From positions 62,001 through 126,000 of the forward strand of contig JAFISE010000016.1 in NCBI GenBank assembly GCA_022560025.1: DNA of 64,000 bases. The letters are read 5' to 3'. Every line of letters begins with the position of its first letter. Position 1 is the stretch's first letter. The notes under the pieces were generated by a model, which saw only the letters and a list, made by a program, of their open reading frames with translations, ran no database searches and was not told the DNA's origin. This stretch comes from Stagonosporopsis chrysanthemi (taxonomy: Eukaryota > Ascomycota > Dothideomycetes > Pleosporales > Didymellaceae). Positions 52,601 to 63,165 of this stretch are shown here, in pieces. A program made the position numbers and the translations under genes.

Positions 52601-53972
52601 CCTTCAGGGCCAACATGAGCTTGAACGATTTGCAGCAGGCAACCGGTGCGAGTATGTTGCAGAGTGACATTAGATCGTCTACAGGTCTCGTTTCTGTTCA
52701 GATGGTGTGCTGCTGTACATGTGTGCGCCCGTGCATGTACTCATGCATGTGCTCATGGATGACAGTTCTAGGTATGCATGCGTCATGCAGGTACTATTGC
52801 CTGCTGTGACTCGATTCAGAGACTACACGTGCTGGAAATTCGTCACCCGCATTTAGTGTACCGTTCCTATGCCATTTTCGGCTTCTGGCCGAACGTGTCT
52901 GGAAGCAGGTTCAGTTAACAGGCCCCACAGTCTCTTCGGGTCCCAAAGACTGTACTTGTACGGCCGTTCCAAATCATTAATCATGGTGTACCTAGTCCGA
53001 GACGCACATCCAGGGTACCAGCCACACTTCTGTGAGCCACCGAACAAGCCTCTCGGATTGACTCAGCCTTTCGGCACCAGAGCAACGACCAAACTATGCC
53101 TCAAGGATTGCTTCCAGATCCTCGCTGCTGAGGCTGATGGTGTAGTCGGGTAAGCCATACCTACTCTGGCTGCCCGAGAATTGAACTCAGGGTCCAGAAT
53201 ACATCCCAATTTCCTCATGCGACCGCAACGTAGAGACCGGGATCACAATCAGGATTGTCAAAGTGCGCACGCGCTGGTGTCGCGCGAATTGCCAACTCTG
53301 CGCCATCAGTATGACGCAGACGCGCACGATGACATACGGCGTGCACCAAAAATAAGGCCTCAGTGTTTCGACTGCATGTAGCTCTTGAGAAGAGTTCACC
53401 ACCGGTGCAAAAGGCTTGCTCCACGAGCGCAAGCTGTCAGAGAGACTATTGATTTGGCAAACAGCGGATTTCAGGCTAACCATGTAGCGCGTATGTGAAA
53501 CGCCAAACACATCTATTAAAAATACTTCAAGCTTTCGCTAGCTCGTGAAGCCCTACGACTAACCCGATCAATGGACAGACTAGCTATCCGCTTCAGCCTC
53601 GCTAGCATGTCGGCACTGCGTTATTGGTGGCCAGGCCATGTACCTGCATAAGCCACACCCGTTAGTAGCTGTGTGTTCCTGGCGACTTGCTTGAAGTGGT
53701 CTGTCAGAGATGTACGCTATTGCACTCGACTACGGCGGGAGTCCACCGGCCATGATCCTTGACCAGCCTACGGGCGATTTCCATGTCCCCGCAAACGTAT
53801 CGAACTGAAATCTTTAAGCTGGTCCGAGGCGGCTCTAGACGGAGGCGTCAAGTATATAAGTACGGAGGATTACCAGGCAGGATAATCATCATCACCGGTC
53901 TCTACACCTCATTCACTCACTGCTTCTCTCTTCTCCCATTCCAACAGAGGTTCTATACCCTAATCCTTCACT
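49639..53972. other. 4.3-kb stretch without a supportable gene
   Basis: Only short, unconvincing ORFs on both strands; no transposase, reverse transcriptase or repeat is visible. A tRNA T-arm-like string at about 53169-53193 lacks the rest of a tRNA. The right end holds the promoter of the secreted-protein gene. Confidence 0.45.
53853..53860 (+). promoter_or_regulatory. TATA box of the secreted-protein gene
   Basis: TATATAAG lies 113-120 bp before the ATG at 53973, followed by a C/T-rich leader typical of strongly expressed fungal genes. Confidence 0.5.
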
Positions 53973-55355
53973 ATGCGTTACGCAATCGTCCTCGGGGCTG
54001 CCGCCCTCGTCGCCGCCAACCCGGCTCCTCAGGCTTTCGACCCCATTGGTCTTAACGCTCTTCCCACTCCCATTCAGGGTCCTCCTGTTGGTGTAGGTCC
54101 CGCCGAGCAGACTGCCTACGTGCAGGGCTCCGCTCAGGCTGCTGCTGCTGCTGCTGCCACAGGTGCTGCTACTGCTCAGGCTGCTAAGCGGTCCCTTGAG
54201 GCCCGTACCTTCTGGTGGTTGTGGAACCCCAAACCTGCCCCTGCTCCGGCTCCCGCCCCCCAGCCCGCAACCAGCACGACTTCTACCACCGCACAGGCTA
54301 CTGCCACTCCCACCGTGACCAGCGTCGACAGCAACGGTGCTCAGACCACAAGGGCTCCGTCTACCACTGATGGTGTCGTTCCCTCTTCCTGCACTCCCGT
54401 CGACTGGATCAACACCTATGCTTTCACTGCCGATCCTGCCTGCCCCACTCAGATCGAGGTTGGCACCTACTGCGGCTTCATCAACCCTGACGACCCATGT
54501 GCTCCTCAGCCTTCCGGCTCCGGCAACCCCCCCAAGGATGACACAGTCAATGGCTTCTACAACAACCCCGAGTACAAGCAGCTCGCTGTCTCGGCTAAGA
54601 CTCCTACTGGTTACGAGCAGTCTTTCGTTAACCTTCAAGGTGCCACTACTGGCGGCGGTTACATTTCATACAAGGTCCTTACAAGCTACGATGTCAATGC
54701 TTGCTCCAAGTTTTGTGACGAGAACGAGACTTGCACTGGCTTCAACCTCTACGTCGAGCGCGACCCCAAGTGGAACCCGAAACAGTGCTCTTGCACCAAC
54801 CCTCCTTCCATCATCAACTACAAGTGCTCTATCTGGGGACAGAAGGTCACCAAGGACACCGCTACAAACACTGGTGAGGGTCGCGATGACTTCAAGGTTG
54901 TCATTACTGCTTCCAACGGTTATAACAAGGGCACTTACACTCCTCCCACTCCCCCTTCTTGCAGCAAGCCCCAGGACTGCGGAAATAAGATCCACGACCA
55001 GCCGCGTTACTGCATGGGCCAGAAGACTTTCCCCGGTCCTTTCGATCCTTCTCTCTGCGCTGCCTATGCCCAGAAGCAGAACGAGGTCAACCGTGCTAAG
55101 GGCATAATCGGAACTTTCCTCTCCCTGCTCGGCATGAACAAGGGTGGCTGTGTCCAGTTCCAGGCTGCATACCTCGAGAAGGCCGGCAAGGGTTTCGGTA
55201 CTCACTGCCGTCTCTTCACCAAGAAGTTCACTCCTGCTCAGGTCAACCTCGACATCTCTCTTGGTGGTTCCGGCTGGGGTTGCCAGAAGTCCTACACCTG
55301 GGATGTCGATGTCAACGCCAGTTTCAACTGGGGTCTTCCCTGGAAGAAGAACTAA
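53973..55355 (+). CDS. Secreted Cys-rich protein with a PAN/apple-like segment
   Basis: A single exon of 460 aa. The signal peptide is MRYAIVLGAAALVAA, then an Ala-rich propeptide-like segment ending in a dibasic KR (AQAAKR, about residue 70), a likely Kex2 site. A Pro/Ala linker follows (PKPAPAPAPAPQP). A Cys-rich region (about 135-180, SSCTPVDWINTYAF..., CGFINPDDPC) precedes a PAN/apple-like block (about 230-285, YDVNACSKFCDENETCTGFNLY..., QCSCTNPPSI). A C-terminal Cys-rich domain ends GWGCQKSYTWDVDVNASFNW. Codons are strongly C/T-ending, suggesting high expression. It resembles widespread fungal secreted proteins of unknown function; a role in the wall, host interaction or adhesion is inference only. 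Confidence 0.8.
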   Translation: MRYAIVLGAAALVAANPAPQAFDPIGLNALPTPIQGPPVGVGPAEQTAYVQGSAQAAAAAAATGAATAQAAKRSLEARTFWWLWNPKPAPAPAPAPQPATSTTSTTAQATATPTVTSVDSNGAQTTRAPSTTDGVVPSSCTPVDWINTYAFTADPACPTQIEVGTYCGFINPDDPCAPQPSGSGNPPKDDTVNGFYNNPEYKQLAVSAKTPTGYEQSFVNLQGATTGGGYISYKVLTSYDVNACSKFCDENETCTGFNLYVERDPKWNPKQCSCTNPPSIINYKCSIWGQKVTKDTATNTGEGRDDFKVVITASNGYNKGTYTPPTPPSCSKPQDCGNKIHDQPRYCMGQKTFPGPFDPSLCAAYAQKQNEVNRAKGIIGTFLSLLGMNKGGCVQFQAAYLEKAGKGFGTHCRLFTKKFTPAQVNLDISLGGSGWGCQKSYTWDVDVNASFNWGLPWKKN

Positions 55356-56368
55356 GCGGTTCCGACCAAATTACATCGAACACTTGACGCGAGAAAGCAT
55401 ATAGGAGCATTTGTCAGGCGCTTGGGATTTGATTGACAGTCGGAATGGTGATCGACGCAGGGGCAGATTCTTCTCTTGTCATGTGTATATATTCATGATA
55501 CTTTTGAGCACTATAGCTCACTTGTCACGACGACCTTGTAGTAGCTGTAAAGCCAGCATTAGCAATTTAATGGATTAGTTTTATCATACCAATGTTTGCC
55601 TTCCCATCCTTGGCGCCATTATATGAGATGTTGCAGGGCACTCCTTGATCAAAGGCGTGCCTGAAAGTAAGAAGCACACAGAGTGCGCTGGCACGCAATC
55701 GTTTAAGAGTGGAGACACTGGGATGACGACGTCGATCAAAAGTGCGCGTCCTTGAAAACCATGGCTAGAATGTTGATCGCATATGCAAAGATGGTTTTGA
55801 ATGACGAGCTGATGAAGTCTCTTGATTGGCCGCAGTCTCGAAGGGTGCAGACACCTGGGTAGTGAAGTGCGAGCGCCCCAAACGCTCATTCGGGAAGGAG
55901 GGCGGACTACGCGGCAGGTGGACAGACCCACAGCGCGTGATCATCGTGCGAACGTCTGGGGTAGCGCGCAAACTGTATTCCCCATCATTAATCCAAACAC
56001 GCGACAAATAGTTTGGAAATAGATTGTTGGAGTGAGAGAATGAGATGAGAATGAGATCCCATTCCCAGCAGTCATTTGGGGCTCAAGGACCCTGAGCTGA
56101 GCGCCCTTGCAGTGTTGGCGCAGTGCAGGCGTGGGGTAGAGGTGCGGGGAAGCCAGCAAGCGGGAAAATGGAACGCGAGGTAGGCGCGTACATGCCAATG
56201 GCGCCCGAAGGTGCAGCCTTTATGTACCTCTGGTTCGCATACCGTGGCATTTAGGTGCTACTCACTTCGCACCTACTCCTCAGTTAGCCCTGTGTCGCGC
56301 CGACTGTCTGCCAGCAGATGCGGGTTCCAGACATCCACCCTGGCCCGCTTCTTTCCTGAGACAACATC
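55356..56368. other. Intergenic, no gene seen
   Basis: 1 kb between the secreted protein and the transhydrogenase gene, both on the plus strand. It contains the 3' UTR of the first and the promoter of the second; no repeat or credible ORF. Confidence 0.5.
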
Positions 56369-59300
56369 ATGAGCGCAGCTGCCAACTGTGGCGCTGGCTA
56401 CCGGCTTGCTGTTCGTACGCGGGGCAATCGCCGTGGCCTCAAGTCCTTCTTCAACCTGCCAGCAAAACCAGCCCTGCAGCAGCATGAATTCCATTCCAGT
56501 CACCTCAGCCAACCAGCTAGCATCCGGAGTCTGGCCCGCCTACGCCCGTTGTGTTTGCAGCCGCGTATCACCAAGGTCCAGAGCACAACCGTTACGCGCT
56601 ATGCATCCCACGCTGCGGCGGAGCCGCACGACGAGGAGATCCCTACCTCTCCACCGTTCAGCGCTGGGCCCTATTCGAACCTAACCATCGGTGTACCCAA
56701 AGAGAGCTACCCAGGTGAGCGACGCGTCGCTATCACGCCTCAAAATGTCAAGCTGCTCCTCAAGAAAGGTTTCTCTAGAGTCCTCATCGAACGCGGTGCT
56801 GGTGCCGAAGCTCAATTCACCGATGAGGCGTACGAGCAAGCTGGCGCTAGAACTGTTGATCGCAGGAGCATCTTTTCAGAAGCTGACATTATGCTGAAGG
56901 TCAGGCCTCTCAGCATCGATGGAGAAGACAGCGAAGTCGATGCTATTCGTGAGGGCGCTACCGTCATCTCATTTCTATGGCCTATTCAAAACAAGCATAT
57001 CGTTGACCGCATTGCATCTCGTAAGGCTACCGCATTTGCCATGGATATGGTTCCTCGTATCTCTCGTGCGCAGGTGTTCGATGCTCTAAGGTCAGTGGGC
57101 CGGAAAACAACTACAAGTCAAACTCTACTAACAATACAACAGTTCCATGGCCAACATTGCTGGGTACAAGGCTGTTTTAGAAGCTTCGAACCACTTTGGG
57201 CGTTTTCTTACTGGCCAGACAACCGCAGCAGGAAAAGTGGGATAGAGTTTTCACGTTTTGGAGATACAAGCTGACGAGTTCCAGATCCCACCCTGCAAAG
57301 TCCTAGTCATTGGGGCTGGAGTAGCGGGCTTGAGTGCTATTGCAACTGTAGGTTGATACTTTCGCAGTATATTAGCGTTATTAACTGGTGTTTCTCAAGG
57401 CACGACGCATGGGCGCGATCGTTCGCGGTTTCGACACACGTTCAGCAGCTCGTGAGCAGGTCCAATCTCTTGGAGCTGAGTTTATCGAAGTAGAGATCGA
57501 GGAAGATGGCTCTGGGGCTGGCGGCTATGCCAAGGTGATGTCGAAAGAGTTCATCGAGGCTGAGATGAAGCTCTTCTACGAGCAGTGTCGAGAAGTCGAC
57601 ATCGTCATCACGACCGCCTTGATTCCCGGAAAGCCTGCGCCAAAGCTGATCACCAAACGTGAGTAAACGCTGAACAAGCCAACTAGTTTACTATCGCATA
57701 TAAATTGACGTAATCTACAGAGATGCTGGGGGCAATGCGCCCAGGGTCGGTAGTCGTGGATCTTGCAGCTGAGGCTGGTGGCAACTGCGAAGCAACTGAA
57801 CCTGGAAAGTTGGTCAAGTACAAAGACGTGACCATAATCGGTAAGCGTGTAATTGTATGCTGCAAAGTAGAGCTAATCCAGGGAAAGGCTACACTGATCT
57901 TCCGTCTCGTCTGCCAACTCAATCCTCCACACTTTACTCCAACAACGTTACCAAATTGCTGCTTTCATTTGTACCAAAGGACAAGAAAGAGAAGTACTAT
58001 GATGTCGATCTCACCGATGAAGTTACTCGTGGTTCAATCGTCACCTACGATGGAAAGATCCTACCGCCTGCTCCTCGACCGGCACCGCCGCCTGCACAAG
58101 CCAAAGCAGCGCCTTCGCCTGCAGACCAAGCTGCAAACATCGTTGCACTAACCCCATGGCAAACTCAATCTCGACAGGTTGCCACCGTTACTGCCGGAAT
58201 GACTACTGCCCTCGCCCTCGGCAAATACACCTCGTAAGACCCTTCTCTCAAAAGATGGTGCTGTCACTGACTTCTAACAGACCTCTCTTCATGTCTAATG
58301 CGTTCACGTTCGCTTTGGCGAGTTTGATTGGATACCGTGTCGTTTGGGGTGTCGCTCCTGCTCTGCATTCCCCACTCATGAGCGTCACTAACGCCATCTC
58401 TGGCATGGTTGGAATTGGAGGTCTCTTCGTCATGGGGGGTGGTTATCTTCCAGGAACAATCCCCCAGGCCCTCGGTGCACTTTCCGTTCTCCTCGCATCT
58501 GTCAATGTTGCAGGAGGCTTTGTGATCACCAAGCGGATGCTGGACATGTTCAAACGCCCGACGGATCCTCCTGAGTATCCTTGGCTCTACGCAATACCCG
58601 CTGTTCTATTTGGTGGAGGCTATGTCGCCGCTGTCTCAACCGGCATGGCTGGTCTGGTCCAAGCCGGCTACCTTGTCAGCAGCGTCCTCTGTGTCGCATC
58701 TCTCTCCGGTCTGGCTTCTCAGGTCACCGCGCGCCGCGGAAATTTACTCGGCATTCTAGGTGTCTTGTCCGGTATCCTGGCTTCCTTGGCTGCAGTTGGC
58801 TTCACGAGTGATGTCCTGACTCAATTTGCTGGAGTTGCGGCTATCGGTACCATCGCCGGTTTGGCCATTGGCAGACGAATCACTCCCACCTCGCTCCCAC
58901 AAACGGTTGCTGCACTACATTCGGTAGTCGGTCTCGCAGCCGTTTTGACAAGTATTGGTAGTGTCCTAGGACACCCCGGTGACGTCTCCACCCTGCATTT
59001 AGTCAGCGCCTATCTTGGTGTCCTCATAGGTGGTGTGACTTTTACAGGAAGTATCGTTGCTTTTCTCAAACTAGCCGCGAAGATGTCTTCCAAGCCCCTG
59101 GTTCTTCCTGGACGGCATCTTATCAACAGCACGCTCCTGGGCGCGAACTTTGCCACACTAGGAGCCTTCCTAACATATGCGCCTGGAGCTCCTATGATTG
59201 GCGCTGCTTGCTTGGTTGGTAATGCAGTACTCAGCTTCATCAAAGGATACACCACCACTGCTGCAATTGGTGGCGCCGATATGCCTGTCGTCATTACGGT

Positions 59301-60146
59301 CCTGAACGCTTACTCAGGGTTTGCACTTGTTGCCGAGGGCTTCATGTTAGACAACTCCCTACTGACCACAGTTGGCGCTTTGATAGGTGTTTCGGGCTCT
59401 ATTTTGTCATACATCATGTGTGTGGCCATGAATAGATCGATCACCAACGTCCTGTTTGGCGGCATAGCCTCGACGCCTCAAACACAGACCAAGATTGAAG
59501 GTGAAATCACTAAGACTACCCCCGATGAGACAGCTGAAGCACTGGTAAATGCCGAGAATGTCATCATTGTAAGTCGATTTGGCCGCGAAAGACAGAGAAT
59601 GCACTGACCCAGGCTGCAGGTCGTCGGTTACGGAATGGCGGTTGCAAAAGCGCAGTACGCCATCTCTGACTTCGTTAAAGCTCTGCGTGCCAAAGGAATA
59701 AACGTTCGATTCGCTATCCACCCTGTCGCCGGTCGCATGCCCGGCCAGTGTAACGTGCTGCTCGCCGAAGCCAGCGTGCCCTACGACATCGTACTGGAGA
59801 TGGACGAGATCAACGATGACTTCCCCGGGACCGACGTTACCCTTGTCATCGGTGCCAACGATACCGTCAACCCTATCGCGCTGGAGCCTGGTTCTTCCAT
59901 CGCTGGTATGCCGGTCTTGCATGCGTGGAAGAGCAAGAACGTCATCATCATGAAGCGAGGAATGGCGAGCGGCTATGCTGACGTTCCCAATCCCATGTTC
60001 TACATGGAGAACACAAAGATGCTCTTCGGCGATGCTAACGACAGCTGCAACGGTAAGTGCACGAAGTCCGCTGCTTTAAGACGCGTGCTAACCACCACCA
60101 CACAGCCATCAAGCGCGCACTTGAGGAGAAGCTCAAGGGTCTCTAG
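56369..60146 (+). CDS. NNT: Mitochondrial proton-translocating NAD(P) transhydrogenase
   Basis: Nine exons: 56369-57090, 57143-57236, 57285-57347, 57400-57658, 57721-57840, 57888-58233, 58281-59568, 59620-60052, 60106-60146; 1,121 aa. All eight introns are GT-AG (47-62 nt); the donor at 57237 (GTGGGA) is weak. The Arg-rich N-terminus (MSAAANCGAGYRLAVRTRGN) is a mitochondrial presequence. Domain I (NAD(H)) begins GVPKESYPGERRVAITP and contains VLVIGAGVAGLSAIATARRMGA and GYTDLPSRLPTQSS. The membrane domain has about 13 helices. Domain III (NADP(H)) has VVGYGMAVAKAQY, AGRMPGQCNVLLAEA, VIGANDTVNP and KRGMASGYADVPNPMF. It uses the proton gradient to reduce NADP+ with NADH at the inner membrane. 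The domain order (alpha-beta fusion) is that of animal NNT, not bacterial split subunits. Confidence 0.96.
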
Positions 60147-60586
60147 GGAGCAGAGGAGTCTGCAATGTTCGTGTTACCTCTCTTACTATCATGAACTTGC
60201 ATATAGCCACTGCTTGAAATCTCCTTTCTCACTCCGTCTTGTTGTCGTGGATGATGATTTCTTTTAATTCTTAGCGTATCCCCACAACCCCTGCCGCCAA
60301 CTAACTCCAAAACGGCTCCCCTGCAGCCCGCCCTCCAACCACAATCCCTGCCACCATGACGTAGCATGGTAGTACACCACCGAAGCTTGAAATACCCCAG
60401 CGAGATTGACGTATGAAAGAACTCTTTGCACTCCGCTCGCGACCCGCATAGACACTGCTTTATCGCTCGCCGTTGAACCACACCCAGTTCTTCCATCCCA
60501 AGCACTGGTAAGCCCAAGACCGACGACTACACGCAGTACCACACACCCGACTAATCCGCTCCAGCCCTCCACTGCACATCTCGAAA
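60147..60586. other. Intergenic, no gene seen
   Basis: 440 bp between the transhydrogenase and the small gene at 60587; it contains the former's 3' UTR and a C/A-rich promoter/leader for the latter. Confidence 0.5.
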
Positions 60587-60931
60587 ATGTCCTTTCCTCT
60601 CGTCTTCACCATCCCGCCCTCCAATCGGCACGAATTCCTGCTCCTCGACAGCAGCGCAAAGCCCTCACTCAAGGCGCTCAACAAGCAAATCACGGCCACG
60701 CTCGCGGCGTCGCCCAACTGTGCTGAGTTCATGGGCAAGTACAAGAATGCCGACACGAAGGAGCAGATTCAGGAGTTCAAGGTGCACTGGAGCAGCAAGG
60801 AGTTTGACTACAAGGTGTGGCCTGAGTATACGGTTGTGACGGATGAGAATTTTGGGGCGATTCTGGAGGTGTTGAAGAAGGACCCGAAGAATGGGGTATT
60901 GGAGATCAAGGTGGGCAAGGCGGAGGACTGA
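60587..60931 (+). CDS. Small intracellular protein of unknown function, 114 aa
   Basis: A single exon from TCGAAAATGT. The product has no signal peptide or TM and looks folded: LVFTIPPSNRHEFLLLDSSA, LKALNKQITATLAASPNCAEF, a HWSSKEFDYKVWPEYTVVT block and a final beta-strand-like VLEIKVGK. It is even in composition with no low complexity, unlike the ORFs judged spurious here. I do not recognise the family. It converges with the PHD-protein gene, 400 bp between the stops. Confidence 0.7.
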   Translation: MSFPLVFTIPPSNRHEFLLLDSSAKPSLKALNKQITATLAASPNCAEFMGKYKNADTKEQIQEFKVHWSSKEFDYKVWPEYTVVTDENFGAILEVLKKDPKNGVLEIKVGKAED

Positions 60932-61331
60932 GTGGGGTTACATGGGAACGAGAGTGGCGGAACATAGGATGTTATGAGTTACGAAAGTTATGTCATTTCT
61001 CTACTGAGCGTTCATAGTTTGCCCTGAGGTGCCCTTGTAAGTCCATGACTATGCTACAACGCCACCCGATCCTTAAGTACACACTAGAATACGCAGCAAA
61101 GCTGCTGAAAAGGTTGAATGCGGAAACCAAAAAAACTGTACACGCGTGTCGATCCTTTGAGAAGTGGAGGGTATCCGTAGTATCCGTACTGGTTGGCAGA
61201 CCTATGCCGGTGCGCGGACCGTAAAACGCCGTGTTAAAAGGATTGTAGCTGTCAAGAGATACTGAAAGTATGAGAACGCCGGTGCGCCAGATGCAATGCA
61301 AAGTCGTGTGCCGTCGCTGGACGTGATGACA
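60932..61331. other. Intergenic between convergent genes
   Basis: 400 bp holding two 3' UTRs; no gene or repeat seen. Confidence 0.5.
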
Positions 61332-63165
61332 TTACCGTTCCTTCTGTTCGATAATCATCTTCTGCCAGTGTACCAGATCCCGACTCAGGTGGTCCATCAT
61401 CTGCGTTGTGCTGAGCTCTTTGAATTCTGACAGCTCAGTGTCGACGGGCTTCGCCTCCGGCTGGTGCTGCTCTCCGTTCGCTGGCGCTTGGACAGCAGGC
61501 GCTGGGCTTGGTTTCTCGCCCGCCATTTCCACCTGACGTTGAGCTATGTAGCTTTGCATAGCACCAGCGGGTCGCATAATATCGTTCCACGATAGCTTGT
61601 GCAGGCGCGTGTTCTTTGTTTTATTCGTTTTGTGTCCAGTCGCCCCGTCGCTACTCTCGTGTCCGTTGCTGTTGCCGTTTGTGCCACTCGCATGTGGAGA
61701 GTTTGCGATGTCGTGTGCGGGGGATGCGCCGTTCGCAGCTTCACGTGAGTATTGATTTCGACCCAGTCGACCACGCGACTTCTGTGGTGGCCGGCCGCCT
61801 CGACGAGGAATAGGCGTGGGCTTCGAAGCCTCCATCGAGGCCTCGGGTGGCACAGATGCGGAGGTCAGTGTAGGCGCAGCAGGCTCCTCGGTAGGAGTAG
61901 GCGTGGCTTCTGGGGCTTCGGACTCTGCTGGGTTGTCAGTCATGCACATCTGTGTGGCACTGTCTCTGACGTACCGTCTGCTTTCCTACGTTCAGCGCGT
62001 CCTTTGCGTCTGTTCGCTGCCTCAGTACGTTCCTGCTCGCGCTCTTTCTCCCGCTGTTCCTTCTCGCGCTGGCTTCTTGCGGCTGCCCCTCGAGGTTTTT
62101 GCTTCGGTGCAGAGGCTTTTGTGCTGTCGTCTTCGGACTCAATTACAGGAGAGTTGCTGGGCGATCTTGAGCTTGTTCGTTGTCGCTTGACTTCTAGTTT
62201 GGTCCTATGGCAAAGCTTGTCAGGGCTGCTTGCTCATGCATTCTCTAGCGCAGCAAGGAACACTCACTCTTCGCTGTCATCGCGGCTTCGCTTCTTGCGG
62301 TTGCCATTCTCTGAGGTAGCCGTGCCTTCGTGCTTGCTCTCTTCGAGCACTTTCCTCAGTACTTCGTCTTCGTCGTATGCAGCTCTGCTGTTCATTGTGG
62401 ATCGACGTTTGCCGAGCGAGTCGACACTGGCTCTCGGATTGCGGTCGTTGTGTCGGCTGGACGGAGACAAGGTCTCTTTCGAGACGGAAGACTTGCGGGC
62501 TTTTTTGCCGTGCTGCTGATCGTAGACGGGAAGGTATCGAGAGTACTTTTGACTGTAGTGGGGTATGTTAGCATGCTGATTGGCAAAGGACATGCTCCAG
62601 TATAGCTCTGGTCTGATGTGGAGTGAACGTACCCTTTGGGGCTCGTTGTGACCTTGTGGAGGTCCTTGCGGCACTCCTCGCAAAAGTATTCCTCGGGACT
62701 GGCGGCTTCGTCCATGATGCCCACGCAGCCGCCGTGTTGCCAGACCTTGCAGATGTCGCATTGGATGAAGAGGCCGCTGAGGTCGTCTCCTTCCAATGAT
62801 TTGGCCGTGTCTGAGGGCGGGCCTGGGTATTCCTGGTATCCGCACACACAGCGGGTGATTTCGTCCTCCTCGACCATGTCGTCATCGAGGTCATCGTCGA
62901 GCTTTGTCAGGTCATCGTCGTCGACATCCTGCTCACGCGTTCGGCGGCGTGTCAAGGGACGATCCATGAGTGCAAGATCTTCAGGCTCTTCAGAGGAGAG
63001 CGAGTGTGGTGTCGACGACTTGTGCGGTGACGTCCGCTTGTGATCGATTCTCGCTGCACGATCTGTGCGCGCCGATGAGACTGAGGATGAGGAGCCGCTG
63101 TGCGCTGTCTGGGCGGTGGACGGAGGCTGGGTGGTGCGAGCCCTTGACGATCGGCGCGGGGACAT
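61332..63165 (-). CDS. CTI6: PHD-finger protein, Cti6-like (Rpd3L histone deacetylase subunit)
   Basis: Exons are 62633-63165, 62268-62552, 61975-62204 and 61332-61927; introns are GT-AG of 80, 63 and 47 nt; 547 aa. The basic/Ser-rich N-terminus (MSPRRSSRARTTQPP) leads to an acidic stretch (about 80-105) and a PHD finger (about 106-172) with the C4HC3 order: CVCG, CDIC, H in WQHGGC, then CEEC. Next come RYLPVYDQ, a basic region with NSRAAYDEDEVLRKVLEES, a charged coiled-coil segment (EKEQREKEREQER) and a C-terminal block LSWNDIMRPAGAMQSYIAQRQVEM. The family reads H3K4 methylation and links the Rpd3L deacetylase to target genes. Length and motif order fit yeast Cti6 (506 aa). The gene faces off the right window edge. 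Confidence 0.88.

Noticed and set aside
53160..53260. tRNA-like T-arm on the minus strand (GTTCAATTC with a pairing stem at about 53172-53190)
   Set aside because: No matching acceptor 5' strand, D-arm or anticodon arm upstream, so not a complete tRNA.
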